Positions 25,101 through 35,915 of a stretch of DNA of 64,000 bases are shown here, piece by piece. The stretch is from Mycteria americana (lineage: Eukaryota; Chordata; Aves; Ciconiiformes; Ciconiidae), in the NCBI RefSeq assembly GCF_035582795.1, contig NC_134365.1:40218135-40282134 (forward strand), written 5' to 3'. The notes under the pieces were generated by a model that saw only the letters and a list, made by a program, of their open reading frames with translations, was not told the origin of the DNA and searched no databases. Position 1 is the stretch's first letter. Each line of letters starts with the position of its first letter. A program made the position numbers and the translations under genes.

Positions 25101-28100
25101 TCACATCTGTAGTGGGTTTGGAATCTTTCTTTTGCTGCGAGTAGATGGATGGGTAGAGTGAAGTCCTTCCAAAAATACCAGAGGATTTTAAGTAATCCCA
25201 GGCAGATGGCTTGATATTTGAAACTAGGAATTCCAGGCTATTGATTATTTCAGAGAAATGGAAGCTTAAGTAAATAAGTCCCTGTTTGTTAGGGAGACGT
25301 GTTGTTAATGGTAGAAAGAGAAGTTGGATAGGGAATTTACTGGGAGGACTGTGGTGTGTAATACACCTAGATTTCAGTGGTTGCTTCAGACATGTTTCCC
25401 AGTAAATACTGGGATGCTATACTCTGCAATTTGCTTTCCCTTTCCTTCCCCCCAGCAAAATTGAGTCTTCTGAATATTTAATACTAGTTTACACATTTTA
25501 ATTTCTCATTTGAAAATCAAAAATGACGATATAAAGCATCTTACTCATATACAGTAAAATGTTCTATTTTAATATGGTTTTGCTTGTTTTCTAATTGACT
25601 CAGCTCCTGGGTTCCATGCACAAAGTTTACCTAACGGCTATCCCAGATATCCATCTTTCGGAGATGCTTCATCACATCCTTCCAGCAGGCACCCTTCTGT
25701 CGGAAGTGCACGCCTCCCCTCTGTCGGTGAAGAATCAACACATCCTTTACTTGTAGCAGAGGAGCCAGTGGGTATTCCCCCCCCCCTCCCCCCCCCCTAT
25801 AATTTAGGTTCTACATGAGTTCAGATTGTTTTAATGTTTATACTGTAGGCCTTCATTTGTGTGTTTCAGTATCAGGTGTAATGTATTTCTACTGTATGTT
25901 AACTACCTCAGAGAAGTGTTTTCTTTGTCTCTTTAAAATGATACTTTGTAGGATAGCTGGCTGAGGAAGAGTAACTATTTTAAGTTGCTCTTCATATTTA
26001 TATAAAAATAAAGATATAGAAAGTATGTATTTGCATATACTCTTTTCAAAAAATTCAGTAATTGTTTTTAAATGCATAAATTGTATTTTATAATGAGAGA
26101 TCAAAAAGCTTCTTTACATGTAAGTCTTCTATTTGACGAATAGAAATCATGGAGTAATTCAGGTTAGATGGGACCTCTAGAGTCCTCTAGGTCAAATTTT
26201 AAAGTTAGAGGAAGCTGCACAGAGCCTTGTCCTGTCATGCTTTGGATATTCCAAACAAGGGGATTCCACAGTGTCTCTGAGCCATGTGTTCCAGTGTTTG
26301 ACTACCTTTGTTGTGAAAGCATTTTTCCCTAATATGTAATCAGATTTTTTCCTGTTACAGCTGGTGTCTGTTACCCCTTAGCCTTTTGCTGAATGTCTCC
26401 AAAAAAGGGTTTGGCTCTGTCTTTTCTTTATCTATTAGGTAGTTGAAAACAGCTATTAGTTTTTTTCCTGGCCTTTTCTTAAGACTGAACAAGAATGGTG
26501 CTCGCAGCTTCTCCTTGTATGTCACATGCTCCAGCCCCTCTAATCATGGCCCTCCACTGGATTTGCTCCACTCTAATGGTGTCTGTCTTGTACTGGGGAG
26601 CCAGTTACTCCTGATTCAGTCTCACAAGTGCTGAAGTGATGGTAGTAATCTTTCCTTAACCTACTGGCTATGCTTTTGCTAACACAAACCAATGCACATT
26701 TGGTTTTCATTGCTGCAAGGGCACACTGCTGACTCACATTCAATTCCCCATCCACCTGGACTCCTGGTGCTTTTCTGCCAAGCTGTTTTCAAGTCAGTTG
26801 GTGCCTAGCCTGTACTGTTGGTGGTGTTCCATGCCAGGCACTGGACTTTGCGTTTGCTGTTGCTGAACTTCATGAGGTTTCTGTGAGGTCACTTCTACAG
26901 GCTGCTGAGATCCCTGCCAGTGGAAACCCTACCAATCTGGGATAGACTGAAAACTTTCTGAGGGTGTGTTCTATCTCATCATTCAGGTTGCTGATGAAAA
27001 TGTTAGTTGAGTTTAATAAAATGTAATGTGGTTTAGGAAGACTCTTGTTCTTGACAAGAAACAGTGTTGGAAATGAGAGAAGGTAACCAGAGCAAAGTGC
27101 AGTGAACTGTCTTGTGGGAAAGGATTTGTTAGGAGCCCCCACAGAAGAATCCAGGTGGTGTTGTTGGAGATATTGAAGAGTAAATGAGTTTAAAGAATGA
27201 ATGTAGGAGTCAAGTGAGCTGTAAATAACATTTCAGCTTGCAGAGCTTGACAGAGAATTTGGGAAGGCTAGATGACTGCTGCTGTAAAATACGGCTTTTG
27301 TTGTTTGGGTATCCAGACACAGAATTAAAATTTAGAGAAAGAATCCATTACTTCAGTCTTTACCTTTCAGCTTCATGTTGATCCACAGTGGGGACTTGGA
27401 GGCATAAGCTAGTGGTGTATTCCTGCCTTTCTTAGTGGCATCTGGTCTAACTCCTGCTCCTTTTTAATTGCGAGTGCCACAGTTCTTATAGAAGTGTATG
27501 TTTGTCGGTTTCAGTTTCTGATATTAGGAGGCTGTTGGTTCTTTAAGGAAAGAATGGACTGTTCTGCCAGTAGAGCCAACCTCTCTTTTCATTGCTTAAG
27601 TAGTCCATAAGGCGAGATCCTGGGGTTTTTTAGTTTGGTGTGTTTTTTGTTTTTTGTTTTTTTTTAATGGACGGTAAATTTCCTTTGCAGTGTGGAAATG
27701 AAAGATAAATTGAGCCAAAGCAACTATTGAACTGTTGGTCACTGTCATGGTGAGGGGCAAAAAAAGTAGACCTGTGCTTCACTGATTTGTCCGAGTGAAC
27801 TAATGAGCTAAGCTGGAGCAGCCCAAGGTCACCCCGACCAGAGCAGAGCTGGAATAGAACTTGAAAAGCTGTAACTAGAGCACAACTGGGATGAAACATC
27901 AAATCAAAATAATTATTAATGTAGGATGTAAATGGCGTTCTTTTGTCTGCCTTGAGTGCCTCTAATTTTATTTAGAGTAACATTAACAAAATCAACAACA
28001 AAATTTCAGGGGGAAAAACCCCAAAACTGAGCACAGTTCAGCAAAATGTGAGAGAGATGACCTTTGCTCTTAAACAGCTGCTATCATGAGATTTTGTTTT

Positions 28101-29161
28101 TAAGTATTTTGATTAGAAAAGTGGGGAGTTAAGAAGGAAAGAAATTTGGAGGGGGAAAAAAAAGTGCAAATAGCATTTGAATTTCCCTTGTTTTTTTCTT
28201 CCTCTTTTAGGTGCACACTTATGTCAACACTACTGGCGTACAAGAGGAAAGAAAAAATCGATCGAGTGTGCATGTGCCACTGGAATCAAAGCTTTCAAAC
28301 ACTGAAACTAGTAAAGTGAAAGAAGATCAGATGTGTACTGATGACAGAGATGCTCAGGTTCTCCTGGAGCCTGAAGGAGTCAAGTTTGTTTTAGGACCAA
28401 CACCTGTTCAAAGGCAGTTAATGGAAAGAGAGAAACTGGAGCAACTTGGGAGAGACCAAGTTAGCGGCAGCAGCACAAACAACACTGAATGGGACACTGG
28501 GTATGACAGTGATGAACGTAGAGAAACACCATCTGGTAATAAATTGGTGTATGAAAATATAAACAGGTTATCAATCCCTAGTGCCTCAGGGGTCAGGAGA
28601 GGTCGTTTGACATCAACCAGTACCTCAGACGCCCAGAACATTAACAACTCTGCTCAGAGGAGAACTGCGCTGTTGAACTATGAGAACTTGCCATCCTTGC
28701 CTCCTGTCTGGGAAGCCCGCAAGCTGAGTAGAGATGAAGATGACAGTTTAGGACCAAAGACCCCATCTTTGAATGGCTACCACAATAACCTAGATCCAAT
28801 GCATAATTATGTCAATACAGAGAATGTAACAGTACCAGCAAGTGCTCATAAAGTAGAATTTACACGACGTCGGGACTGTACCCCAACAGTCTTTAACTTT
28901 GACATTAGGCGTCCAAGTTTAGAACACAGGCAGCTCAACTATATACAGGTTGACTTGGAAGGTGGTAGTGACTCCGACAACCCTCAGACTCCAAAAACCC
29001 CCACCACTCCACTTCCGCAAACTCCAACCAGGCGCACAGAGCTGTATGCTGTGATAGACATTGAAAGAACTGCTGCTATGTCAAGCTTGCAAAAAGCACT
29101 GCCCCGAGATGATGGTACTTCTAGGAAAACTAGACATAACAGTACTGACCTGCCTATGTGA
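19170..29161 (+). CDS. FRS2: FRS2, fibroblast growth factor receptor substrate 2
   Basis: This is a lipid-anchored docking protein that couples FGF receptors and TRK receptors to GRB2/SOS and SHP2, and so to RAS-MAPK and PI3K signalling at the plasma membrane. Five coding exons (19196-19261, 21136-21322, 24557-24715, 25604-25767, 28211-29161) join in frame to 508 codons plus stop, the same length as human. The N-terminus MGSCCSC carries the myristoylation glycine and nearby cysteines. A PTB (IRS-type) domain covers about residues 13-115. Tyrosines stand at 196, 306, 349 and 392 in YxN motifs (GRB2 sites), and at 436 (YIQVDL) and 471 (YAVIDI) (SHP2 sites), identical to human numbering. The SP/TP-rich C-terminus has repeated PKTP/PQTP motifs, fitting MAPK feedback phosphorylation. 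The start-codon exon begins at an acceptor at 19170, so the 5' UTR is spliced. The start has G at -3 and G at +4. No defect is visible. Confidence 0.97.
19196..19261 (+). CDS. FRS2: FRS2 coding exon 1
   Basis: It encodes residues 1-22, including the myristoylation signal. It is preceded by 26 bases of 5' UTR after the acceptor at 19168-19169 and followed by donor GTAAGC. It ends in phase 0. Confidence 0.95.
20940..21004. repeat. G/T-rich low-complexity tract in FRS2 intron
   Basis: Alternating T runs and G4-G5 runs on the + strand lie about 130 bases upstream of coding exon 2. The transcript would carry G runs capable of secondary structure near the branch-point region. Function is unproven. 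Confidence 0.75.
21136..21322 (+). CDS. FRS2: FRS2 coding exon 2 (PTB domain)
   Basis: It encodes residues 23-84 plus one base, the first strands of the PTB domain (starts VINVDDDGNELG). It is flanked by TATAG and GTATGT splice sites. A G/T-rich low-complexity tract ends about 130 bases upstream. Confidence 0.95.
24557..24715 (+). CDS. FRS2: FRS2 coding exon 3 (PTB domain end)
   Basis: It completes the PTB domain (GIFAFKCARAEELFNMLQEI) and enters the linker with PRTPRTP. The donor is GTGAGT. Confidence 0.95.
25604..25767 (+). CDS. FRS2: FRS2 coding exon 4
   Basis: It encodes the serine/proline-rich linker (residues about 138-192, ending LLVAEEP). The donor GTGGGT is weaker than its neighbours and is followed only 9 bases later by a C10-T-C10 tract. 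Confidence 0.93.
25777..25797 (+). repeat. C10-T-C10 tract beside FRS2 exon 4 donor
   Basis: Ten C, one T and ten C begin 9 bases after the exon 4 donor. The other strand is G-rich. It is a length-unstable tract in a position where it could affect splice-site recognition. Confidence 0.85.
26148..27010 (-). mobile_element. Degenerate avian CR1 LINE in FRS2 intron 4
   Basis: On the + strand it begins with a TTAGATGGGACCTCTAGAG-like string, the antisense of the CR1 3' end. It proceeds through antisense CR1 landmarks (CCAGCCCCTCTAATCATGG near 26532, TGAACTTCATGAGGTTTCT near 26864) into the reverse transcriptase C-terminus. There the minus strand still reads IFISNLNDEIEHTL, matching the [14 protein letters not shown] of the younger copy at 62.7 kb. 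Indels and stops make it non-functional. It is antisense to FRS2. Confidence 0.85.
28211..29161 (+). CDS. FRS2: FRS2 coding exon 5 (tyrosine-rich tail)
   Basis: It encodes residues 193-508 and the TGA stop at 29159-29161. All six receptor-dependent tyrosine docking sites lie in this one exon. The acceptor is a good pyrimidine tract ending in TTTTAG. Confidence 0.96.
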   Translation: MHTYVNTTGVQEERKNRSSVHVPLESKLSNTETSKVKEDQMCTDDRDAQVLLEPEGVKFVLGPTPVQRQLMEREKLEQLGRDQVSGSSTNNTEWDTGYDSDERRETPSGNKLVYENINRLSIPSASGVRRGRLTSTSTSDAQNINNSAQRRTALLNYENLPSLPPVWEARKLSRDEDDSLGPKTPSLNGYHNNLDPMHNYVNTENVTVPASAHKVEFTRRRDCTPTVFNFDIRRPSLEHRQLNYIQVDLEGGSDSDNPQTPKTPTTPLPQTPTRRTELYAVIDIERTAAMSSLQKALPRDDGTSRKTRHNSTDLPM

Positions 29162-29688
29162 GCCTGGGAAGCATTAAATCATTTGCACCTTTTGTGAAGT
29201 TTATAAAATTGAAGATGCAAATACTTTGCATTTCTTAACACTAACGCCTTTTATAGACTAATAGAACTTTTTCTGCATACTTCATGTACTTGTCTAACTA
29301 AAGGGAATTAATGTAGAGCAAGTATTCATTTAGGTAACACTATTTCATTCTACAGTAGTAGTAATTACTGCATAGCAGCATCACCACCTTTCACAGTGCC
29401 TCTTTAAATTGATTAGAGTCTGAGTGACATGCCAGTTTTGAATTTATAGATATTCAGGTCTGGTGCCTATACTTGTTAATGGCATTTATAACACTTTTTA
29501 AAGCCTCTTGATATGTGCATTATTAGCAGGTAAACCTAATCTTTCAAGATACCTATCTTACGTTCATTCCTCATTGAAGTGGCTCCTCCAGAATGAAATG
29601 TATGTAATGCATTAATTCACTCAGTTTGACGTACACAAGATATATTGGTTCATCTCAAGGGATATAAACACCACACCTTTTTTGTCTG

Positions 29689-29738
29689 GGTTTGTTTTTT
29701 TGTTGGTTTTGGTTTTTTTTTTTGTTTTTTTTTTTAAA
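29689..29738. repeat. T/G low-complexity tract in FRS2 3' UTR
   Basis: T runs are interrupted by single or paired G. It is U-rich in the transcript, so it could bind U-tract RNA-binding proteins. No more can be said from sequence. Confidence 0.7.
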
Positions 29739-31512
29739 GACCACATGGGCAAGAAGGCCTCTAATTCCCAATAGTTTTCTTAACTTGTGTGATATTTGAG
29801 AGGTCACATTGAAGTTCGTTGATCAGAGCTAAAAATGCTTCTAAACCCAGCCTTAAGCTCTTTCCGCTAGAAGAGAATTCTGAGTGGCGTATCAAGTTCC
29901 CTGTGAAATCTGACAGAATTTTAATCTCATTAGAGTTTTGGGGTGGTTTTGTGAAGGAATTCACAGGTTGGCTGTATGAATTAAGGCGCTCTTGTCATTT
30001 CTTAGTTCAGTGTGCCTTCCTTTCTTTGCATTTGTGTGTTTCTTTTTTTATCTGTTCCATAATGTCTTGTTTGAAAAGTCAAAATTTTGTACATAGCTTT
30101 AATTATCGTTCAGGGTCGTTTACGTGTTTGTCTTACTCTCTGCATTTGACAAAGAAAGACTCTTGCAGGTCAAATGGTTGTCTTTGTCCAGTGTTCTACT
30201 TTTTATGCCTGATAGAAATATCCCAGCTCTCCAGCAGCATGCATTATTGCACAACTGGAAAGGTTTATTATGCAGTTATTGTCTTCCTCTAAAGCATCAG
30301 ACACAGGTTACACGGGAGGCAGGGTACTGGACTTGATAGCTCTTTATAGAAAATCGTACATTCTAGCAATGTGCATCCATAGTTGGTAGTATAATTTAGA
30401 AAAATATGTAGTAAATTATCTGAAGGTAGTATTATCTACAAGCATACTTCTTTTCCTTTTGCAGTTGGTGAACTTGGTTACAATGATGGCTGCTCACTGT
30501 TACAGGTACATCCAGGTAGAATGTTGTTCATTGAATATGCCAGATGCACCCTTAGCAGAAGTTTTGGGGTTTTGTTTTTGTTTTTTAATACTCTGAATAA
30601 TTTTAGAATTCTGGCAGTATTGCAGGTGCACCTTGGTACTAGCAGCAGAAGAGATTACTGTTGAGCCTGTGATTGCAAAGGAACTGACATTTGTGTGAAC
30701 TGGTGTGATGTAAAATAACCCTTGAACTGTGAGTGAGGAAAAACATGCAAGAAAAGCCATTTGGAGATCTGAAAAAGAATTAAGGGTCTTCATGCAATAT
30801 TTGAATTGAAGTTTTATAAAAAACAAACTACAATTATTTTCAGTCTTTTAAATTGGAGTGTATTCCTGTTCCTTTGTTATCTTTTTCTTTGGTCTTCTCT
30901 CAGTTTAGTAGTGGCAGCAGTGGTAGCACCTGAAATACATGCATCTTGCCACACCATTGAAGGATATCAGGCAACCTTTTCACTCTTTCATTATTCTTTA
31001 CAGACTGTATGGTACTGAAATACCAGATGCACAAAGAACATAATTTGCAGAAGTAAAAGATGGGAGTCATTGAGACCATTACGAGGAACTTAAATGAGAT
31101 TTAAAAAAACCTCATTAATGATTTCGCGGTCAACCTATGCGTACTCTTGTGATTAGACCCACTGACTTGTGGGGAGACCTTGGTACTCACGAAGGTAATG
31201 ACTACCTAGAGCTAGACATTTTATAGGTCTGCAGTGTTAGTGCTCCTTCCCATCTTTGCCATTGCCTCACCTTACGCTGTGGACCAGTCTTGGTCTGTAC
31301 TGAAGAGAAATTGCCAGGTATTGCAAAATACTCACTGTGTTCATGATACTGGTGTGATTCTTGTTCTTAGCTTATAGCTCACTTAAATTTGTGAGCCGAA
31401 GTAATGCTTCAGCATGTGTTTTGAGGCAAACGTGTTTGATCTAGCTAGCTGCCTAGAAATATTTGGTCCTTATCTGTATAGTATGGGTGTTTCAGAAATA
31501 CTAATTAATTGG

Positions 31513-31660
31513 ACCTTTAAAACACACCTGTGAGGCAGGGAAGTAATATTCTTAATTGACAAACAGGGAAGCAGAGGCTTCAGGTAGATCTTATGTGACC
31601 TGCCAAAATTACAACAACCAACCATATCCCTCTTTAGTTCCGGTGCGCTGTCCTATGTGT
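31513..31660 (+). mobile_element. MIR-type SINE fossil in FRS2 3' UTR
   Basis: The order of motifs follows the MIR consensus. CACACCTGTGAGGCAGG corresponds to the CACAACAACCC-TATGAGGTAGG part. GACAAACAGGGAAGCAGAGGC corresponds to ACAGATGAGGAAACTGAGGC. ATGTGACCTGCC corresponds to AAGTAACTTGCC. A GGTGCGCTGTCC-like end follows. Divergence is high, as expected for an element predating the bird-mammal split. It is in the same orientation as FRS2. Confidence 0.6.
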
Positions 31661-34057
31661 TTATCCTGAATAGTCTCAGATACAAGGGATGGTCTGAGTA
31701 ATTTTTTTATGTTGTTGCAAGTTTCACAGTACTTCATAGGTGGTGTTTTCTTAGCTCTGTTCCCCAGAATTGAGAACATACTGAAATTTCAACTTTCTGT
31801 AGCCTTAATTATATTAACAAGTCTGACATATTTTCCAGGGCTATTTTTTTACCCTCTTACATTTTACAGGTGGGATAATGCTTTCTCATTTTGTGTATGC
31901 TGCAAACATACTGGGTAGTCCCTGTTACCCATGCTACTCATCTTCAGCATTCCTTATTTTCTGCCCCTTGAAGTAGATGTAGTTGCAATGCACTTTACCC
32001 TTTGAGACTTGGTAAATATTTTTTCAATTCAGTCTCTTTAAAGGCTGTGATGTTAGGTTTAGTGTCTGTAATTGAGGATTCAGTTTTCAGCTGAAATCTC
32101 TCCACAGCATTTAGATCATATTTATTTTGGGCCCACAGGTGTATAGACTGAGAAACTACAAATATGTAACCGTTTTCTTTAGTAACTGAGACATGTAAAG
32201 TTTACGTAAACTAGGTCCTGCAAAAATAGCAGCATCTCTATCAGTTCTACTTTTCATCCATAACACGCAATTGGCTGCTACCCTTAAAGCACATTTGACA
32301 AGGGAAACCCTTTAACTGTAGGTATTCCTTTAATGCAATGATTTGGGAAGGACATACATTAGTGTATCTTCTAAACAAGGAAACTGAGTTGATGGTAACG
32401 ATGAAACAGCGACCAAAAGTACATAATAAAGATTGTACTAGAAATACAGTTAGTGAGAATTTAATCCATTGGTTATATCAGGAAAATATTTTTTTCCTCA
32501 AACTGATGTCAAGAGGAGGACCAATTTTTTTAGTTTTGTGTGTTTCTTGGTGACTCCTTAAAACAATATAAAAAAGACCATTCTGAAAACCTTAACTCTC
32601 ATTAGAACATTTTTTGTTTCCCCAGGTAAGTACGTTTTGCATATGACAGGAGTTGAATGTAATTGTGTATGTTGAAGCACTATTCCTGTTCCTGTTAAAG
32701 TCTACAGAACTTTTATAGAAAGCTTACGTGTTCAAACAGACATTTCATATAATGAACTGCTTAATTTCCCCCCAGATGTTTGGATATTTGTGTGTGTGTT
32801 TACACCTCTGACTAGGGCTTGGGTGTAAAAAGGGCCACAGAAAGGTGTAAGCTGTACAAAGTCCAAATCAATGTCAAAATAGGGCTGCTCCTTTGCGGGT
32901 GACAGACCAGCAGTTGATTTTGCTGGCTTTCTAACAGTGTGTATTGGTTCAAAATCTGGCTATCCTTGTTTTTGTTTTATATTTAACAACTTCTCAATGA
33001 GACAGAGTCAGGAGAGAGCAGATTGTCTTTATTCACTGTCGGTGAAATAAAAATACAAGTTCTGATTAATGTCAGTTACTACTTTGAGCATATAATGATG
33101 TATCTGATTTGGACCTCTATTTCTAAGCAGTATTCTCCTCTTCGTGTAAGGTGGGATCAATGGTGAAATTCCATTTCTGCACTGTACTAATTTATTTAAT
33201 GGCTGCAAATAAGATGAAACTGATTTAGTAGGAACTAATAGCAGACTTATCTGAAATTCTCCTATTTCCCCTAAAGAAGTTTGGTCTTTCAGTTTGATAG
33301 CTAGAATTAGGTATTTTTGGAATTTAATGATAAGATCTTTCCCATCTTTTCCTTGAGGTAGCAATTCAGGCATTTATATTTGACAGTATTTACTTAATAT
33401 AAACATAAGTTCATTTATGATATCTTTATTTTAAATTCATATACACTCCAAAAGAAAAAAAATCCAGAAGAAATTCCACCACAAAAAACTGCGTTAAGAT
33501 GGAGTCAAGGTTGCTGATGTCCTTCTTACAGAGCGTATATGAAAAAGACGGGAAGTCATGAGTTAAGGTTCTTTCGCAATCTTTAGGAATTACTTCCTCT
33601 TTTGGACAAGATAAGTGAATAAGAAAAAAAAAAAAAACAACTTAGCAGCTGTAACTCTGACCATGTATACATTATTTCTTGTGATACTGTGCTGTAAGCT
33701 ATGTGACTTAAGTCTGTCAGATGTCTTATGAGGATATTATCCTAACATGGTGTTTACTCCAGATTAACGCAGTATTTTGTTTGGAAATATGTAGGTGTAC
33801 AGATAGAAATAGAATATGGGAGATAAAGTTACCTTTAAAGTTGAAGAAACAAGTGTTGGACATTTCTATATTTTTATATATTACAAAGGGCATTTTGAAA
33901 TTTTTCTTGCAGTTTTAGTAATTATTTAGTGTGGTAATATACATATATTGTGACAACGTTTTCTGCTATATCCACTACTTTGGTGTAATTCTATTTTATG
34001 TAGCAAATATGTGTATATACAAAGGAGATTATGTAAAAAATATGATTAAGAAACAGG

Positions 34058-34150
34058 CTTGAGCCCTTCAGAACAGGGACTGTCTTCCTCTGTGTCTGCA
34101 AAGTACTTAATGCCTTGGGGTCCCAGCCACAGCTCACATCTGAGGCCCGT
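34058..34150 (+). repeat. Old amniote repeat fragment in FRS2 3' UTR
   Basis: The string GGGACTGTCTTCCTCTGTGT, then GCAAAGTACTTAATGC and GGGGTCCCAGCC, resembles the conserved 3' end of an old amniote LINE-type repeat (GGGACTGTCT...CTGTGTTTGTACAGCACCTAGCA...GGGGTCC) that I know from reptile genomes. The GC-rich continuation to about 34350 is not explained by this. Confidence 0.45.
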
Positions 34151-35759
34151 GGTCACCGAACTGCCAAGCGATGAACGTGGAGGAGCAGCTCCTCTGCTTT
34201 CCACGAGAAGCCTTAGTACAAAAGGTGCCGTGAAGCTCACCTTGCCACTCCCTGGTGCTGGGGCTGGGCTCTACATGGTCGTTCCCAATGCCACCTGCCA
34301 ACAACTCAGAGAGCCCAGAGTCCGTGTGTCCTTTGCGCCTTCCCTTTGGCAGTAGGAAAGGAAGTCTGAGGTAGGAGTTCTGATGTCATCAGGGAATCTT
34401 CCTTGTTAGCAGGGCGATCCTTCCAGAACTTGTTCAGGCCTCATGCAGCGTCCTTTGAAGCCAAACGAATGATTCGTGTTGACTTCAAGGGCAACTGGAT
34501 GTGTTCCTGCAAGATCAAGTTCTGCTGACGTAAAAGCTCTGTTACACCTGAGGAGCTGGTTGGTCAAGTTCTTCAGGAATGGTCTAAAAATACTGTAAAA
34601 ATATAAATATATTTAATTACATGTACTGAAAAAAAATCCTATTTGTTGTGGTCAGAGTTCAGATTATTATGTGAATTTTGATTTCTTAGTCATACTTGCA
34701 TATATATTGCTTTAACTATTATGTGTGAAAGAGGAAGTGATTCTAAAGTGTGTGAAAGATCAGGATTACACCTGTTTTTTAATGGTTATGTTATTTAGGA
34801 ATGGATGTCAGCAAATTTAACTCCATATTAATGCAGTTTTTTTGCATTAGAATATGTGTGTATATCATACACCCACATTTTATATATAATATATATTTGG
34901 TACTAACTTTGTATTTTCCCTGAAATTTTGCCAAATCTCGAACACAGATGTTCTCACTTGTAAGACTTTGGTACTTAATACCTGAATGTATAAGAAATGC
35001 TCTGGTGTGAAAGGAAAGAGTGTTGTATGGTGTCCCACAATACAGATGTCTCAACCAGCAGGCACGTTGCATTTCTCACACCTCGCTTCACTGCAGCATC
35101 ACCTTTCATCTCCTGAAAAACAGTCTGTGTTTTTAACTAAACTGCAGACCTGCCATTACAGTACAGCTGAATACCGCTCAAGCATGAAAGCTGACTGGTA
35201 GTAGTAGTAAGAATACAATAGTCACCAGTGTGCCACAAATGCATTTATTAAATGCAGAAATAGACATTTCTACAAAGGCCAAAATCTTATGTTGTACGTT
35301 CCTTTCTTGTCATTACATTGTATGATATTGTAAGATTATTGTATGTCCTAATTTGCGTTATAAAATGTTTTTTCCTACTTAAAGGCATAAATATAGCAAC
35401 TTTGTATAAAGGTAGCTTTCTAGATTTTTATTTCTTTTATATAAAAAAGTCTAAACAGTGGGACCATTGCCAAATTGTTTATAAAATTTCAGTTAATTTG
35501 CCCTGTTTGATGAATTTGTTTTTACAAACATTCCGTATTTCTTTTATGAAAAAAGTGATATTATACTATGCAGAAAGAGTGTATTTTTATGCCATTCCAC
35601 ATTAATCTTAAAAAATTTAATTTCACTTGTTTTAAGCTGTCATTATTGAGAAAGCTTACCAAATGTGCATTTTTTAAAAATGTATTATGTATTATGACAA
35701 CATTTTTTCCCCTTTACCAGTGCCAACTTCATTTGGAAAAAAAAAAATTGTAGCATGGC

Positions 35760-35765
35760 AATAAA
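35760..35765 (+). terminator. FRS2 distal poly(A) signal
   Basis: A canonical AATAAA is followed about 25-35 bases later by a GT-rich stretch (TTGTCTGTGGGTT), the expected downstream element. It is the last well-formed signal before the spacer leading to CCT2. Confidence 0.7.
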
Positions 35766-35891
35766 CTATTGATTTTACATTGAAAATTGTCTGTGGGTTA
35801 CTTCAATATTTCCCAGTGTTAGTGTCACTGTATTGTATTTTGTTAGTATAACCTTTTTTGCTTTTCTTTAAGTCATTGCTTCAGGTGCCTT

Positions 35892-35915
35892 CCCCCCCCC
35901 CCCCCCCCCCCCCCC
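35892..35915 (+). repeat. C24 homopolymer downstream of FRS2
   Basis: Twenty-four C in a row lie about 130 bases after the FRS2 poly(A) signal. The opposite strand is G24, able to form quadruplexes. Such runs are rare in birds outside GC-rich DNA and hard to sequence accurately, so the exact length is uncertain. Confidence 0.85.

Larger units (their letters stand above)
29162..35785 (+). other. FRS2 3' untranslated region
   Basis: The sequence is continuous and AT-rich from the FRS2 stop to a poly(A) signal near 35760, with no other gene between. A 3' UTR of several kilobases is usual for FRS2. It contains T-rich tracts (29689-29738), an apparent MIR fossil and a second old repeat fragment. 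Alternative shorter 3' ends are possible. The right edge is set from the signal, not from a transcript. Confidence 0.6.

Noticed and set aside
26870-27142. 90-codon minus-strand open frame in FRS2 intron 4
   Set aside because: Its central part (IFISNLNDEIEHTL) is CR1 reverse transcriptase, so it is LINE debris.
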